Of a DNA stretch of 64,000 nucleotides, positions 1-8,500 are shown in pieces. Both the position numbers and the translations under genes were made by a program. The notes below the pieces were generated by a model, which saw only the letters and a list, made by a program, of their open reading frames with translations, made no database searches and was not told the origin of the DNA. Position 1 is the first letter of the stretch; each line of letters opens with the position of its first letter. The stretch comes from Kitasatospora cineracea (GTDB lineage Bacteria > Actinomycetota > Actinomycetes > Streptomycetales > Streptomycetaceae): assembly GCF_003751605.1 (NCBI RefSeq), contig NZ_RJVJ01000002.1, forward strand, positions 62,001 through 126,000, in the 5' to 3' direction.

Positions 1-555
1 TACCAGCAGCAGCGTCCCAGCCTGAGCCGCCGGTTCGGGCCCGAGTACGAACGCACCGTGGCCCGGCACGACGGCGACACCGCCGCGGCCGAACGCGAGC
101 TCGCCCAGCGGGTGGAGCGGCACCGGGAACTGACCCTCACGCCGCTGAGCGCGGCCGAACGGGCCCGGGCCGAGGAGCAGTGGGCGCAGGTGAAGGCGCG
201 CTTCGTCGACGATCCCCGGCAGGCGCTGGCCAACGCGGAGGCCCTGCTGGCCCGGGTGGCCCGCGACCGCGGCTACCCCGACTCGGACGTGGACGCGCAG
301 ATCGACACCATCTCGGTCGACCACGGCGAGCACGTCGAGTCCTACCGGACGCTGCGCGCGCTCTCCCGGCCGGACGCCACCGGGCGGCCCTCGGCCACCG
401 AGGAGCAGCGCGCGGCCCTGCTCCGGGCCCGGGAGCTGTTCACCGCGCTGGTCGGTGCCGGAGGCGAGTCGGAGCGCGTCCCCGCCCGCGGCACGGCGAA
501 GACCGCGACGCCGCCCGCCCGGCGGGTGCCGGCCCAGCACGAGCGCCACGCCTGA
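1..555 (+). CDS. Hypothetical protein, 5' end outside the window
   Basis: The frame is open from base 1, so the start lies upstream; the GTG at 58 is internal, because the codons before it read on as protein (LSRRFGPEYERTV). The visible part is charged, Arg/Ala/Glu-rich and probably largely helical, with no signal peptide or membrane segment. A stretch beginning RFVDDP, followed by alternating Ala/Glu/Leu helices and a closing segment rich in Leu and Arg, recurs in the next gene, so the two are probably paralogues that share a domain. The last 40 or so residues are basic and Pro/Ala-rich. I do not recognise a function. The gene ends 58 bases before the next start and is probably cotranscribed with it, with the hairpin at 1286-1342 ending the unit. 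Confidence 0.7.
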   Translation, partial: YQQQRPSLSRRFGPEYERTVARHDGDTAAAERELAQRVERHRELTLTPLSAAERARAEEQWAQVKARFVDDPRQALANAEALLARVARDRGYPDSDVDAQIDTISVDHGEHVESYRTLRALSRPDATGRPSATEEQRAALLRARELFTALVGAGGESERVPARGTAKTATPPARRVPAQHERHA

Positions 556-613
556 GCCCCGACCGGGCTCCCGCCGTTCCGCCACCGCCCCACCGTTCCC
601 CGAGGAGGACAGC

Positions 614-1261
614 ATGACCACCGAGAACCCCAGCACCGACCGCGCCAACGGCACCGGCACCGGTTCCGGCGCCGCCCGCGGCCGCTTCGTCTCCGTTCCC
701 GGCACCGGCACCGACACCGACACCACGCGGGGCCTCGACCCGGCGCCCGGCACCGCTCCCGACCCCCGCCCCGACCGCGCGGGCACCGATCCCCGCACCG
801 ACCGCACCGAGCGCGCGGGCACCGACCGCACCGACCGCACGAGCACCGACCGCAGCGACCGCACGGGCATCGAGCGCGCGGGCGGCACCGCGCACCCCGC
901 CGACCTGACGAAGGCCGCCGAGCCCGCCCGTCCGCGCTCCACCGCCGGGAACCCGGCCGCGGCGAACGAGACCGACCTGCTCCTGCCGCCGGAACTCGCC
1001 TCCCGGCTGACCGGTCGGCTCGACCGCGCCGTGGGCAGCTTCGTGGACGACCCGGACCTGGCCGTGCAGGAGGCGGACGAGGCCCTGGACGAGACGGTGC
1101 GGGTGCTGACCGACCGCCTGCAGGAACGCCGCACGGAGCTGCGCGACGCCTGGCGGACCGACGGCGACCGGGACACCGCGGACGCCGCCTCCCGCACCGA
1201 GGACCTGCGCCTCTCCCTGCGCGCCTACCGCGACCTGCTGCACCACCTGCTCGCGGCCTGA
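614..1261 (+). CDS. Hypothetical protein with Thr/Asp/Arg-rich repeat tail and RFVDDP-type domain
   Basis: The ATG at 614 follows a good ribosome site (gaggagg, 602-608), giving 215 aa. Residues 1 to about 110 are low-complexity, built from degenerate GTDRTDR-type units, and are probably disordered. The last 90 residues form a compact, acidic helical domain starting SFVDDPDLAVQEAD, which resembles the domain in the preceding gene (RFVDDPRQALANAE). The same spacing to a final LRAYRDLLHHLL helix suggests paralogous domains of one fold. No signal peptide, metal motif or catalytic motif is seen. The function is unknown; a stress or cell-surface role would be guesswork. Confidence 0.75.
   Translation: MTTENPSTDRANGTGTGSGAARGRFVSVPGTGTDTDTTRGLDPAPGTAPDPRPDRAGTDPRTDRTERAGTDRTDRTSTDRSDRTGIERAGGTAHPADLTKAAEPARPRSTAGNPAAANETDLLLPPELASRLTGRLDRAVGSFVDDPDLAVQEADEALDETVRVLTDRLQERRTELRDAWRTDGDRDTADAASRTEDLRLSLRAYRDLLHHLLAA
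770..880 (+). repeat. Degenerate tandem repeat encoding Thr-Asp-Arg units
   Basis: The coding sequence repeats variants of gcaccgaccgc with spacing in multiples of three, encoding GTDRTDRT-like units. This is internal to the gene at 614-1261, and the repeat number could vary between strains. Confidence 0.6.
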
Positions 1262-1285
1262 CCGGTCCGGTCCGGCCCGGCCCCG

Positions 1286-1342
1286 CCGACGCCGAAGGGC
1301 CCGGAAGCTCCTCTACGGAGCTTCCGGGCCCTTCGGCGTCGG
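1286..1342 (+). terminator. Strong hairpin terminator, 26-bp perfect stem
   Basis: Bases 1286-1311 pair perfectly with 1317-1342 around the five-base loop tctac. It sits 25 bases after the stop of the gene at 614-1261. The T-tract is absent, as is usual for high-GC actinomycete terminators. Confidence 0.9.
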
Positions 1343-1416
1343 ATCGGCCCCCCGTTCCCGTGCCCCGACCGGGGCCGCCGCCCCTGGGCCGGCAGTTCGG
1401 CGCGGCGCGGTCAGCG

Positions 1417-1577
1417 CGGGGCGAAGAGGCGGCGCAGGGCGGTGGTCAGGGGAGCCGGGGCGGGGGTGGGTAGGCGCGCGGCGAGGTGGGTGTCGGGGCG
1501 AAGAGGCGGCGCAGGGCGGTGGTCAGGGGAGCCGGGGCGGGGGTGGGTAGGCGCGCGGCGAGGTGGGTGTCGGGGCG
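1417..1577. repeat. Exact 77-bp tandem duplication with 7-bp junction homology
   Basis: Bases 1417-1493 and 1494-1570 are identical, and the seven bases cggggcg occur at the start of each copy and again at 1571-1577. The unit is 77 bp, not a multiple of three, so it shifts the frame of the monooxygenase gene that reads through it on the minus strand. The structure fits slipped-strand duplication between short homologies, or an assembly artefact. Confidence 0.95.
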
Positions 1578-3014
1578 GACCAGGAGGGCCTCGCCGTCCC
1601 GGGGGGCGTAGGCCCGGCGGAAGGTGCCGCGGGGGTCGCCGAGCCAGGGCGCCCGCAGGTCGTCGGGGCGGGCGGCCGCGTCGGCGGCGAGGACCACGTG
1701 CACGTCGAGCCGGTCGTGGGCGGCGGCGCGGGCCGCGTCGGCGGCGGCGTTCAGGTCGGCGGCCCGGGTGCGGGGGCCGGCGTGCAGGAGCAGCACCGGT
1801 CGGGGCCCGTGCAGCAGTTCGTGGAGGCGGGCGGGGTAGCCGGTGAGGGGGCGTTGCAGACCGGTGCAGTCGGGGGCCCGGCCGCCGTCGCAGGAGGGGT
1901 CGGTGACGGGGCTGTCGGGGTAGGCGATCAGGAGCTGGGCCTCGCGCAGCAGGTTCGCGGTGAGGTCGCCGGGGGTCGAGCGGGCGTGCCGGACGGTGCG
2001 TCCGACCACCTCCTCCCCCACCGGGCGGCGTTCCGCGTGGTAGCTGTCGAGCAGGGTGTCGGCGGCGGGGCCGTGCACGGTGAGGGCGAGTTTCCAGGCC
2101 AGGTTGTGCGCGTCCTGGATGCCGGTGTTCATGCCCTGCGCGCCGGTGGGCGGGTGGATGTGGGCGGCGTCCCCGGCGAGCAGGACCCGGCCGGCCCGGT
2201 AGCGGGCGGCGAGCCGGTGGCTGATCCGGAAGGTGGAGGACCAGCGGAGCGCGTGCGCGGTGACGGGTCCCGGGGCGAGCCGGTCCAGGACCGCCTGCAG
2301 GTGTGGGAGGCCGGGTGCGGCGCCGTCGGGGGCGGTCGTCCTGGAGGAGATCCGGTAGCGGCGGTGCCCGGGCAGCGGAACGGCGACCAGCACGTCGCCG
2401 GGGTCGGCCCCGGTGGCGCGGACGACGTGGCCGGGCGGCAGGTCCCAGTCGAGTTCGACGTCCCCGAGCATGTACTGCTCGGGGAAGGCGTCGCCGTCGA
2501 AGGCGATCCCGGCGGCCTTGCGGACGGTGCTGTGCGCGCCGTCGCAGCCGACCACGTACCGGGCGGCCAGGGTGCGCCCGTCGTCGAGCACCGCGCGGAC
2601 GTGGTCCTCGTCCTGGCGGAGGCCGGTGAGCGCGACGCCGCGCTCGACCTCGGTGCCGAGGCCGGCCAGGTGCTCGGCGAGCAGGCGTTCGGTGGTGTAC
2701 TGCGGGAGCGCGGCGAACCGGTAGGGCACGTCGGCGGGCAGGTCGAGGGCGGTGCGCGGGCCGGGGGCGCGGTCGGTGAAGGTGAGTTGGCCGTGCAGCG
2801 GGAGCGCGGCGTCGAGGGCGCGGCCGACCAGACCCATCGCCTCCCAGACCTCGAAGGTCCGGGGCTGGACGCCGACGGCCTTCGGGTACGGCGGGGGCTC
2901 GGTGACCCGGTCGAGGATCCGGCAGTGCACACCGTGTCGGCGCAGTTCGGCGGCGGCGGTCAGGCCGACCGGCCCGGCGCCGACCACCAGGACGTCGACG
3001 GTCTCCTCGTGCAT
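1446..3014 (-). CDS. FAD-dependent aromatic monooxygenase, C-terminus altered by duplication
   Basis: This is a 522-aa flavoprotein monooxygenase of the PheA/TfdB/RdmE type, which hydroxylates phenolic or polyketide-like substrates with NAD(P)H and O2. The N-terminal FAD motif is VLVVGAGPVGL, the DG motif is VGCDGAHSTVRKA near residue 155, and the GD motif VLLAGDAAHIHPPTGAQG with NTGIQDAHNLAWKL follows near 280. The start is the ATG at 3014, preceded by gaggag; an in-frame start further upstream lacks a ribosome site. The 77-bp duplication shifts the last codons: the undisturbed frame would end LRRLFAPR-stop at 1411, whereas this allele ends in a Pro-rich tail (TSPRAYPPPPRLP) with its stop at 1446. 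The core fold should be unaffected. The gene stands alone between helY and convergent small genes, so the substrate is not indicated. Confidence 0.88.
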   Translation of the reverse strand: MHEETVDVLVVGAGPVGLTAAAELRRHGVHCRILDRVTEPPPYPKAVGVQPRTFEVWEAMGLVGRALDAALPLHGQLTFTDRAPGPRTALDLPADVPYRFAALPQYTTERLLAEHLAGLGTEVERGVALTGLRQDEDHVRAVLDDGRTLAARYVVGCDGAHSTVRKAAGIAFDGDAFPEQYMLGDVELDWDLPPGHVVRATGADPGDVLVAVPLPGHRRYRISSRTTAPDGAAPGLPHLQAVLDRLAPGPVTAHALRWSSTFRISHRLAARYRAGRVLLAGDAAHIHPPTGAQGMNTGIQDAHNLAWKLALTVHGPAADTLLDSYHAERRPVGEEVVGRTVRHARSTPGDLTANLLREAQLLIAYPDSPVTDPSCDGGRAPDCTGLQRPLTGYPARLHELLHGPRPVLLLHAGPRTRAADLNAAADAARAAAHDRLDVHVVLAADAAARPDDLRAPWLGDPRGTFRRAYAPRDGEALLVRPDTHLAARLPTPAPAPLTTALRRLFAPTPTSPRAYPPPPRLP

Positions 3015-3063
3015 GGCCCGCTCCTCACGGCGTCGGCCCCTCCTCCAGGCTGCGCCGCGGCCC

Positions 3064-3097
3064 CCGGGCCCGGCCACTCGGGAGCGGCCGGGCCCGG
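3064..3097 (-). terminator. Hairpin terminator after helY
   Basis: Twelve-base perfect arms at 3064-3075 and 3086-3097 surround a ten-base loop. The hairpin lies just downstream of the helY stop (3105) and upstream of the monooxygenase start, so it separates the two minus-strand genes. Confidence 0.7.
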
Positions 3098-3104
3098 CGG
3101 GGGT

Positions 3105-5984
3105 TCACCCCACGGAGGAGTACGCGATGATGCCGCGCCGCATGCCGTCGACCGCCTTGCGGGCGGTCTTGCGCAGGTCCGCGTTGTCACCGGCGGCGTC
3201 CTGGATCTGGCCGAGGACGTCGATGAGTTGCTTGGTCCAGCGGACGAAGTCGCCGGCGGGCATGTCGGCGTCGCGCAGGACGGCGTCGAGGTCGTGGCCG
3301 AGGGCCCAGCGGTAGGCGGTCCAGGCGAAGCCGAGGTCGGGTTCGCGCTGGCCGACGCCTTCGGCGGTGGAGATCTTGTGCTGTTCCTCCAGGTCGTCGA
3401 GCCTGCTCCAGATCCGGACCATCCTGCCGAGCGCCTCCTTGGCGCCGCCCTCGGGGACGCGCGGGGCGGTGGCGTCGTCGGACTGGCGGGCCTCGTAGAC
3501 CAGCGCCGAGGCGCAGGCGGCGAGTTCGGCGGCGGCGAGGCCGTTCCAGACGCCCTCGCGGATGCACTCGGCGGCGAGCAGGTCGAGTTCGCCGTAGAGC
3601 CGGGCGAGGCGCTTGCCGTCGTCGGTGACGGTGTCCGCCCGGAGGTAGCCGAGGTCGGCGAGCAGGCCGCAGACCCGGTCGAAGGTGCGGGCGATGGTGT
3701 GGGTGCGCGAGCGCATCCGGCGTTCGAGGAGTTCGGTGTCGCGGTGCAGGCGGTGGTAGCGCTCGGACCAGCGGGCGTGGTCCTCGCGTTCGTCGCAGCC
3801 GTGGCAGGGGTGCTGGCGCAGGGCGGTGCGCAGCCGGCTGATCTCGGGGTCGTCGGCGGCGGCGGCGCGGCCCTTGCGGTGGCGCTCGGGTTCGAGGTGG
3901 CCGGCCTTGGTGCGCAGCGCGGAGGCGAGGTCGCGGCGGGACTGCGGGCTGCGCGGGTTGAAGGACTTGGGGATCCGCATCCGGTCCACGGCGGCGACGG
4001 GGTGCGGGAAGTCGATCATCGCCAGGCGCTTGACCTGCCGTTCGGCGGTGAGCACGACCGGGCGCGGGCCGTCCTGGAAGTCGGGGTGCCGGTGGTGCCC
4101 GCCGCGGCCGCTGCGGCTGTCCGGCGGCAGGCCGGGGTCGAGGACGAGCGCGAGGCCGGCGAACTTGCCGGTCGGGACGTGGATGATGTCGCCGGGCCTG
4201 AGCTGCTCGATCGCCTCGACGGCGGCGTTGCGGCGCTGCGAGGTGCCCTCGCGGGCGAGCGCGTTCTCGCGGTCCTTGAGGTCGCGGCGCAGCTGCATGT
4301 ACTCGTCGAAGTCGCCGAGGTGGCAGGTCATCGACTCGCGGTAGCCCTCCAGGCCCTCCTCGTTGCGCTGCACCTGGCGGGCGATGCCGACCACCGAGCG
4401 GTCGGCCTGGAACTGCGCGAAGGAGGTCTCCAGCAGTTCGCGGGAGCGGTGCCGCCCGAACTGGCCGACCAGGTTGACGGCCATGTTGTACGAGGGGCGG
4501 AAGGAGGACTTGAGCGGGTAGGTGCGGGTGCCGGCCAGGCCTGCCAGCGCCTCCGGGTCGAGGCCGCGCTGCCAGAGCACGACGGCGTGGCCCTCGACGT
4601 CGATGCCGCGGCGGCCGGCCCGGCCGGTGAGCTGGGTGTACTCGCCGGGGGTGATGTCGGCGTGGGTCTCGCCGTTCCACTTGACCAGCTTCTCCATGAC
4701 CACCGAGCGGGCGGGCATGTTGATGCCGAGGGCGAGCGTCTCGGTGGCGAAGACCGCCTTGACCAGTCCCTGGACGAACAGCTCCTCGACGACCTCCTTG
4801 AACCGGGGCAGCATGCCGGCGTGGTGGGCGGCGATGCCGCGCTCCAGGCCGTCCAGCCACTCGTAGTAGCCGAGGACGTGCAGGTCCTCGTCGGGGATGT
4901 CGCGGCAGCGCTCCTCGACGAACTGGCGGACCTTGAAGCGGTCGGCGTCCCGGTTCAGCCGCAGGCCGGAGTTGAGGCACTGCTGGACGGCGGCCTCGCA
5001 GCCGGCCCGGCTGAAGATGAAGGTGATGGCGGGCAGCAGGCCCTCGGCGTCCAGCCGGTCGATCACGTCGACCCGGTTCGGCGTCCAGACCCGGCCGGGG
5101 CGGCCGGTGGGCATCGAGCGGCCCCGGCCGCGGGCGAACCGGTCCCGGCCGCGGTCGGCCTCGGAGCGGGCCAGCCGGACGAGTTCGGGGTTGACGGCCT
5201 TGGCGGGGTTCTTCAGGCTGCCCTTGGGGCGGCCGTCCCGGTCGGGGCTGGCGAACAGGTCGTACATCCGGTTGCCGGCCATCACGTGCTGCCAGAGCGG
5301 GACGGGGCGGTGCTCGGAGACGATCACCTCGGTGCCGCCGCGGACGGTGTCCAGCCAGTCGCCGAACTCCTCGGCGTTGGAGACCGTCGCGGAGAGCGAC
5401 ACCAGCGTCACCGACTCGGGGAGGTGGATGATGACCTCCTCCCAGACGGCGCCGCGGAACCGGTCGGCGAGGTAGTGCACCTCGTCCATCACCACGTAGC
5501 CGAGGCCGTCGAGGGCGTTGGAGCCCGCGTACAGCATGTTGCGCAGGACCTCGGTGGTCATCACGACGATCGGCGCGTCCCCGTTGACCGAGTTGTCGCC
5601 GGTCAGCAGGCCGACCTTGGCCTGGCCGTAGCGCTTGACCAGGTCGCCGTACTTCTGGTTCGACAGCGCCTTGATCGGCGTGGTGTAGAAGCACTTGCGG
5701 CCGCCGGCCAGCGCCAGGTGGACGGCGAACTCGCCGACGATGGTCTTGCCGGAGCCGGTCGGCGCGGCGACCAGGACGCCCTTGCCGTCCTCCAGGGTGC
5801 GGCAGGCGCGGACCTGGAAGTCGTCGAGCGGGAAGTCGTACAGCTGCTGGAACCCGTGGAAGGCGGTGGCCTGTTCCTTGGCGCGCGCACGGGAGGCCGC
5901 GTAGCGCTCGGCGGGGCTGAGCTCCTCCTCGGCGGCGGGGTCGAGCTGCTCTTCGGGCATGGGCTTGCCGGGCACTGGCGTCAC
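3105..5984 (-). CDS. helY: Ski2/Mtr4-like superfamily II helicase
   Basis: This 959-aa DEAD/DEAH-box helicase matches actinobacterial HelY in length and layout. Walker A is AAPTGSGKT near residue 96, the DEVH box is VVMDEVHYLADR near 190, motif III is SLSATVSN, and motif VI is QLTGRAGRRGID near 455. A C-terminal region typical of Ski2-like helicases (DSHCT) follows. Family members unwind RNA or DNA with ATP; the exact role in actinomycetes is not settled. The GTG at 5984 has gggaag upstream; an ATG at 5960 is possible. From memory, in other streptomycetes this gene lies next to tatC/tatA, whereas here tatC is 38 kb away. Confidence 0.9.
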   Translation of the reverse strand: MTPVPGKPMPEEQLDPAAEEELSPAERYAASRARAKEQATAFHGFQQLYDFPLDDFQVRACRTLEDGKGVLVAAPTGSGKTIVGEFAVHLALAGGRKCFYTTPIKALSNQKYGDLVKRYGQAKVGLLTGDNSVNGDAPIVVMTTEVLRNMLYAGSNALDGLGYVVMDEVHYLADRFRGAVWEEVIIHLPESVTLVSLSATVSNAEEFGDWLDTVRGGTEVIVSEHRPVPLWQHVMAGNRMYDLFASPDRDGRPKGSLKNPAKAVNPELVRLARSEADRGRDRFARGRGRSMPTGRPGRVWTPNRVDVIDRLDAEGLLPAITFIFSRAGCEAAVQQCLNSGLRLNRDADRFKVRQFVEERCRDIPDEDLHVLGYYEWLDGLERGIAAHHAGMLPRFKEVVEELFVQGLVKAVFATETLALGINMPARSVVMEKLVKWNGETHADITPGEYTQLTGRAGRRGIDVEGHAVVLWQRGLDPEALAGLAGTRTYPLKSSFRPSYNMAVNLVGQFGRHRSRELLETSFAQFQADRSVVGIARQVQRNEEGLEGYRESMTCHLGDFDEYMQLRRDLKDRENALAREGTSQRRNAAVEAIEQLRPGDIIHVPTGKFAGLALVLDPGLPPDSRSGRGGHHRHPDFQDGPRPVVLTAERQVKRLAMIDFPHPVAAVDRMRIPKSFNPRSPQSRRDLASALRTKAGHLEPERHRKGRAAAADDPEISRLRTALRQHPCHGCDEREDHARWSERYHRLHRDTELLERRMRSRTHTIARTFDRVCGLLADLGYLRADTVTDDGKRLARLYGELDLLAAECIREGVWNGLAAAELAACASALVYEARQSDDATAPRVPEGGAKEALGRMVRIWSRLDDLEEQHKISTAEGVGQREPDLGFAWTAYRWALGHDLDAVLRDADMPAGDFVRWTKQLIDVLGQIQDAAGDNADLRKTARKAVDGMRRGIIAYSSVG

Positions 5985-6443
5985 CTGTTCTTCCCGTGGG
6001 TGTGGCTGGACGAGAACGCAGACGGCGACGCCTGCGGCTGCGGGGCCGTGGCCCGGAGGGGCGACGGGGCGCAGCGGGTGCGTGGAGTGTGGTGATCGAG
6101 CATCTCAGCCTGAGATTACCCGTCTGGAGTGACATCAACATCAGACTTTTCCGGCACTTCGCGGAGCCGTCACCGGGAGCGTCCCGGCGCGGGCCGGGCG
6201 GTTCCCCGGGGGCGGGGGCCGGAACCGCGTCCGGGCGAACTGTTCACGTTCTGATTTGCAAATGTCTTCAAGTGGTCGGCAGTTCGGTGCTTTCCGGCCC
6301 CGTTTCGATCAGATCCGAAAGATTGCGCTCAACACCCGGCCGCAGTGCGGTCCCGTTCCTACAGTCGTGCCGATCGACCCGGCCGGTCGGCCACGGCGGC
6401 GCGCAACCGCGCACGACGGCACACGACAGCAGGAGGACAGGCG
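5985..6443. other. Divergent intergenic region with a 15-bp palindrome
   Basis: No gene is supported in these 459 bases between helY (leftward) and a roadblock gene (rightward). It is more AT-rich than its surroundings. The perfect inverted repeat atctcag-c-ctgagat lies at 6102-6116 and overlaps taatct on the minus strand, a possible -10 element for helY. I could not define a matching -35 box or a clear promoter for the roadblock gene. Confidence 0.4.
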
Positions 6444-6818
6444 ATGGCGAATCTCGAGACCTCGCTCAAGGAAGCCATGACCATCGAGGGCGCCCTGGGG
6501 GTGGCCCTGGTGGACTACGGGAGCGGCATGGCGCTCGGCACCCTCGGGGACGGCGGCGAACTCGACATGAATGTCGCCGCGGCCGCCAACACGGACCTGG
6601 TCCGTGCCAAGATGCGGGCCATGGAGATGCTCAACCTCCACGACGACGGCATCGAGGACATCCTGGTCACCCTCACCGGCCAGTACCACCTGATCCGGCC
6701 GCTCACCACCGCCGGCGGGCGCGGCCTGTTCCTGTACCTCGCGCTGAACCGCACCCGGTCCAACCTCGCCATGGCCCGGCACCAGTTGAAGCGGATCGAG
6801 GCGTCGCTGGAGGTCTGA
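6444..6818 (+). CDS. Roadblock/LC7 domain protein (MglB/CvnB-like)
   Basis: This 124-aa protein is a single roadblock/LC7 domain, a small alpha/beta fold that in bacteria regulates Ras-like GTPases (MglB with MglA, CvnB with CvnD in conservons). The features LGVALVDYGSGMALGTL at residues 18-34 and the C-terminal LFLYLALNRTRSNLAMAR are typical. The ATG follows aggagg. It is nearly the same protein as the one encoded at 17230-17604. No GTPase or histidine kinase partner lies next to it; the next gene is an ArsR-type regulator 44 bases downstream, so partner and signal are unknown. Confidence 0.85.
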   Translation: MANLETSLKEAMTIEGALGVALVDYGSGMALGTLGDGGELDMNVAAAANTDLVRAKMRAMEMLNLHDDGIEDILVTLTGQYHLIRPLTTAGGRGLFLYLALNRTRSNLAMARHQLKRIEASLEV

Positions 6819-6862
6819 GCGCGGGAGGGGCGGCCTGCGTGCCGCCGGAGAGGGGAGGAAGC

Positions 6863-7192
6863 ATGCCCGTACCGCTGTACCAGGCCAAGGCCGAGTTCTT
6901 CCGGATGCTCGGCCACCCGGTGCGAATCCGGGTCCTCGAACTGCTCCAGGCCGGCCCGACGCCGGTGCGGGAGCTGCTGGCCGAGCTGGACGTCGAACCG
7001 TCCAGCCTCTCCCAGCAGCTCGCCGTCCTGCGCCGCTCCGGCCTGGTCACCTCGACCCGCGAGGGTTCGACGGTGGTGTACGCCCTGGCCGGCGCGGACG
7101 TCGCCGAGCTGCTCCGGACGGCCCGGCGGATCCTGACCGAGCTGCTCGCCGACCAGGGCATGCTGCTGGCGGAGCTGCGCGCCGCGCGCTAG
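6863..7192 (+). CDS. ArsR-family winged-helix regulator
   Basis: This 109-aa protein has the ArsR layout: N-terminal helix (FFRMLGHPVRIRVLELL), recognition region (EPSSLSQQLAVLRRSGLV), wing (TSTREGSTVVYALAG) and a C-terminal leucine-rich helix for dimerisation. No Cys or His pairs typical of metal-sensing ArsR members are present, so the ligand is probably not a metal. The start at 6863 follows ggggagg. It probably forms a two-gene operon with the roadblock gene upstream and converges on the PLP enzyme gene. Confidence 0.85.
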   Translation: MPVPLYQAKAEFFRMLGHPVRIRVLELLQAGPTPVRELLAELDVEPSSLSQQLAVLRRSGLVTSTREGSTVVYALAGADVAELLRTARRILTELLADQGMLLAELRAAR

Positions 7193-7223
7193 TGCCGACC
7201 GACGCGGCCCCGACCCCGGCCCG

Positions 7224-8420
7224 TCAGCGGGTGAGCAGGCGGGCCAGGCCGTCGGCCAGCCGCCGGTACTCCTCGGGGCGGTTGTAGAGCTGGGCGCTGA
7301 TCCGGAGGATGCCGCCGCCGGGCCAGGGGCGGACCGCGACCCGGGTGTCGAGGGTGCGGTGGACGGCGGTCATCAGGGCTTTCGCGGCGTGCTCCTGCTC
7401 GGCGGTGCCGGGCGGGAGCCGGACGGCGCGCATGCCGAGGCCGGGCAGGGCCGGGAGGGGCCGCAGGCCGGCCCGTTCGACCAGCAGCCGCTGTCCGTGC
7501 GCGGCCAGCCGGTCGTTGTGGTCGCGCAGCCGGTCGGCGCCGATCCGGTGGATCAGGGCGAGGCCGGCGGGGGCGGCCAGCCACGGGGTGTAGTCGAAGG
7601 TGCCGCGCCACTCGACCCGGCGGGGGAAGCCGCGGTCGTGCTCCCAGGAGAGGGTCAGCGGGCGGACCTCGGGCCGCCAGGGCCGGTCGACGGCGAGGAC
7701 GGCGGCGGCGCGCGGGGCGAAGGCCCACTTGTGCAGGTTGCCGGCCCAGAAGTCGGCGCCGCCGGCCGCGCCGCCGAGGTCGACGGGCAGCGCGCCGGGG
7801 GCGTGCGCGGCGTCGACCACGGTGGTCACGCCGCGTTCGCGCAGCGCGGCGAGCAGGGCGGGGGTGGCGACGGCCCGGGCGGTGGGCGAGCTGACCAGGT
7901 CGAGGACGGCGACCCTGGTGTGCGGGGTGACGGCGGCCAGGACGCGTTCGGCGACGGCGTCCTCGTCGGGGGCGTGCGGGGAGATCCGGACCCGGCGCAC
8001 CACGGCGCCGGCCTCGGCGGCGCGGCGTTCGCAGGCGCGGGTGACCGCGCCGTAGCCGTGGTCGGTGACCAGGACCTGTTCGCGGGCGCCGAGCGGGACG
8101 GAGTCCAGGGCGACGGCGACGGCTTCGGTGACGTTGGTGGTCAGGGCGAGCCGGTCGGGGTGGCCGCCGAGGGCGGCGGCGATCTCGGCGCGGGCCCGGG
8201 CGATCCGGTCGGGGGCGTCCTGGAAGAAGCCGTCGGGGTCGCGTTCGAGGGCGGCGCGCAGTTCGGCCTGCCGGCGCTGGACCGGGACGGGGACGGCGCC
8301 GTAGGAGCCGTGGTTGAGGTGGGCGGTGCCGGGGTCGAGGGTGAACAGGGTGGTGCTGCCGGGCAGTGGCGCGGGCGGGTCGGCGGCCGGAGCGGTCCGC
8401 GGGTTCCCCGGATTCTTCAT
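7224..8420 (-). CDS. Class V aminotransferase-fold PLP enzyme (isopenicillin N epimerase-like)
   Basis: This 398-aa PLP enzyme belongs to the class V fold family that includes isopenicillin N epimerases and cysteine desulfurase-like lyases. It has HLNHGSYGAVP near residue 32, the cofactor-binding VVDAAHAPG, and the Schiff-base lysine in NLHKWAFAP near residue 232. The ATG at 8420 follows ggaggg; upstream in-frame ATGs would place coding sequence over the operator at 8440-8453. It is divergent from an S9 peptidase, with 80 bases between starts holding the perfect TGTGACATTTCACA palindrome. Context suggests work on an amino acid freed from peptides, such as epimerisation or elimination; the substrate is an inference. 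Confidence 0.8.
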   Translation of the reverse strand: MKNPGNPRTAPAADPPAPLPGSTTLFTLDPGTAHLNHGSYGAVPVPVQRRQAELRAALERDPDGFFQDAPDRIARARAEIAAALGGHPDRLALTTNVTEAVAVALDSVPLGAREQVLVTDHGYGAVTRACERRAAEAGAVVRRVRISPHAPDEDAVAERVLAAVTPHTRVAVLDLVSSPTARAVATPALLAALRERGVTTVVDAAHAPGALPVDLGGAAGGADFWAGNLHKWAFAPRAAAVLAVDRPWRPEVRPLTLSWEHDRGFPRRVEWRGTFDYTPWLAAPAGLALIHRIGADRLRDHNDRLAAHGQRLLVERAGLRPLPALPGLGMRAVRLPPGTAEQEHAAKALMTAVHRTLDTRVAVRPWPGGGILRISAQLYNRPEEYRRLADGLARLLTR

Positions 8421-8439
8421 GTGCACCCTCCAAATGCTG

Positions 8440-8453
8440 TGTGACATTTCACA
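8440..8453. promoter_or_regulatory. Operator site 4, perfect inverted repeat
   Basis: TGTGA-CATT-TCACA is the best copy of a motif found six times in the window; one more base pair on each side (G and C) extends the arms. It lies between the divergent PLP enzyme (8420) and S9 peptidase (8501), so it could control both. Confidence 0.7.
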
Positions 8454-8500
8454 CTGCATACTTCTAGCCGACCGGGGCCGGGCACGGCAACCATCGGCGG

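Noticed and set aside
1446..3014. A secondary-metabolite gene cluster around the FAD monooxygenase
   Set aside because: No polyketide, peptide synthetase, terpene or tailoring genes accompany it; it stands alone.
1563..6095. Very long plus-strand open frame of 1,510 codons
   Set aside because: It is opposite to the FAD monooxygenase and helY, and has no start signal or family-like content. High GC lowers stop-codon frequency in shadow frames.
6126..6140. Additional operator copy (gagtgacatcaacat)
   Set aside because: It matches only one half-site, with about seven mismatches across 14 bases, which chance would allow in a window of this size.
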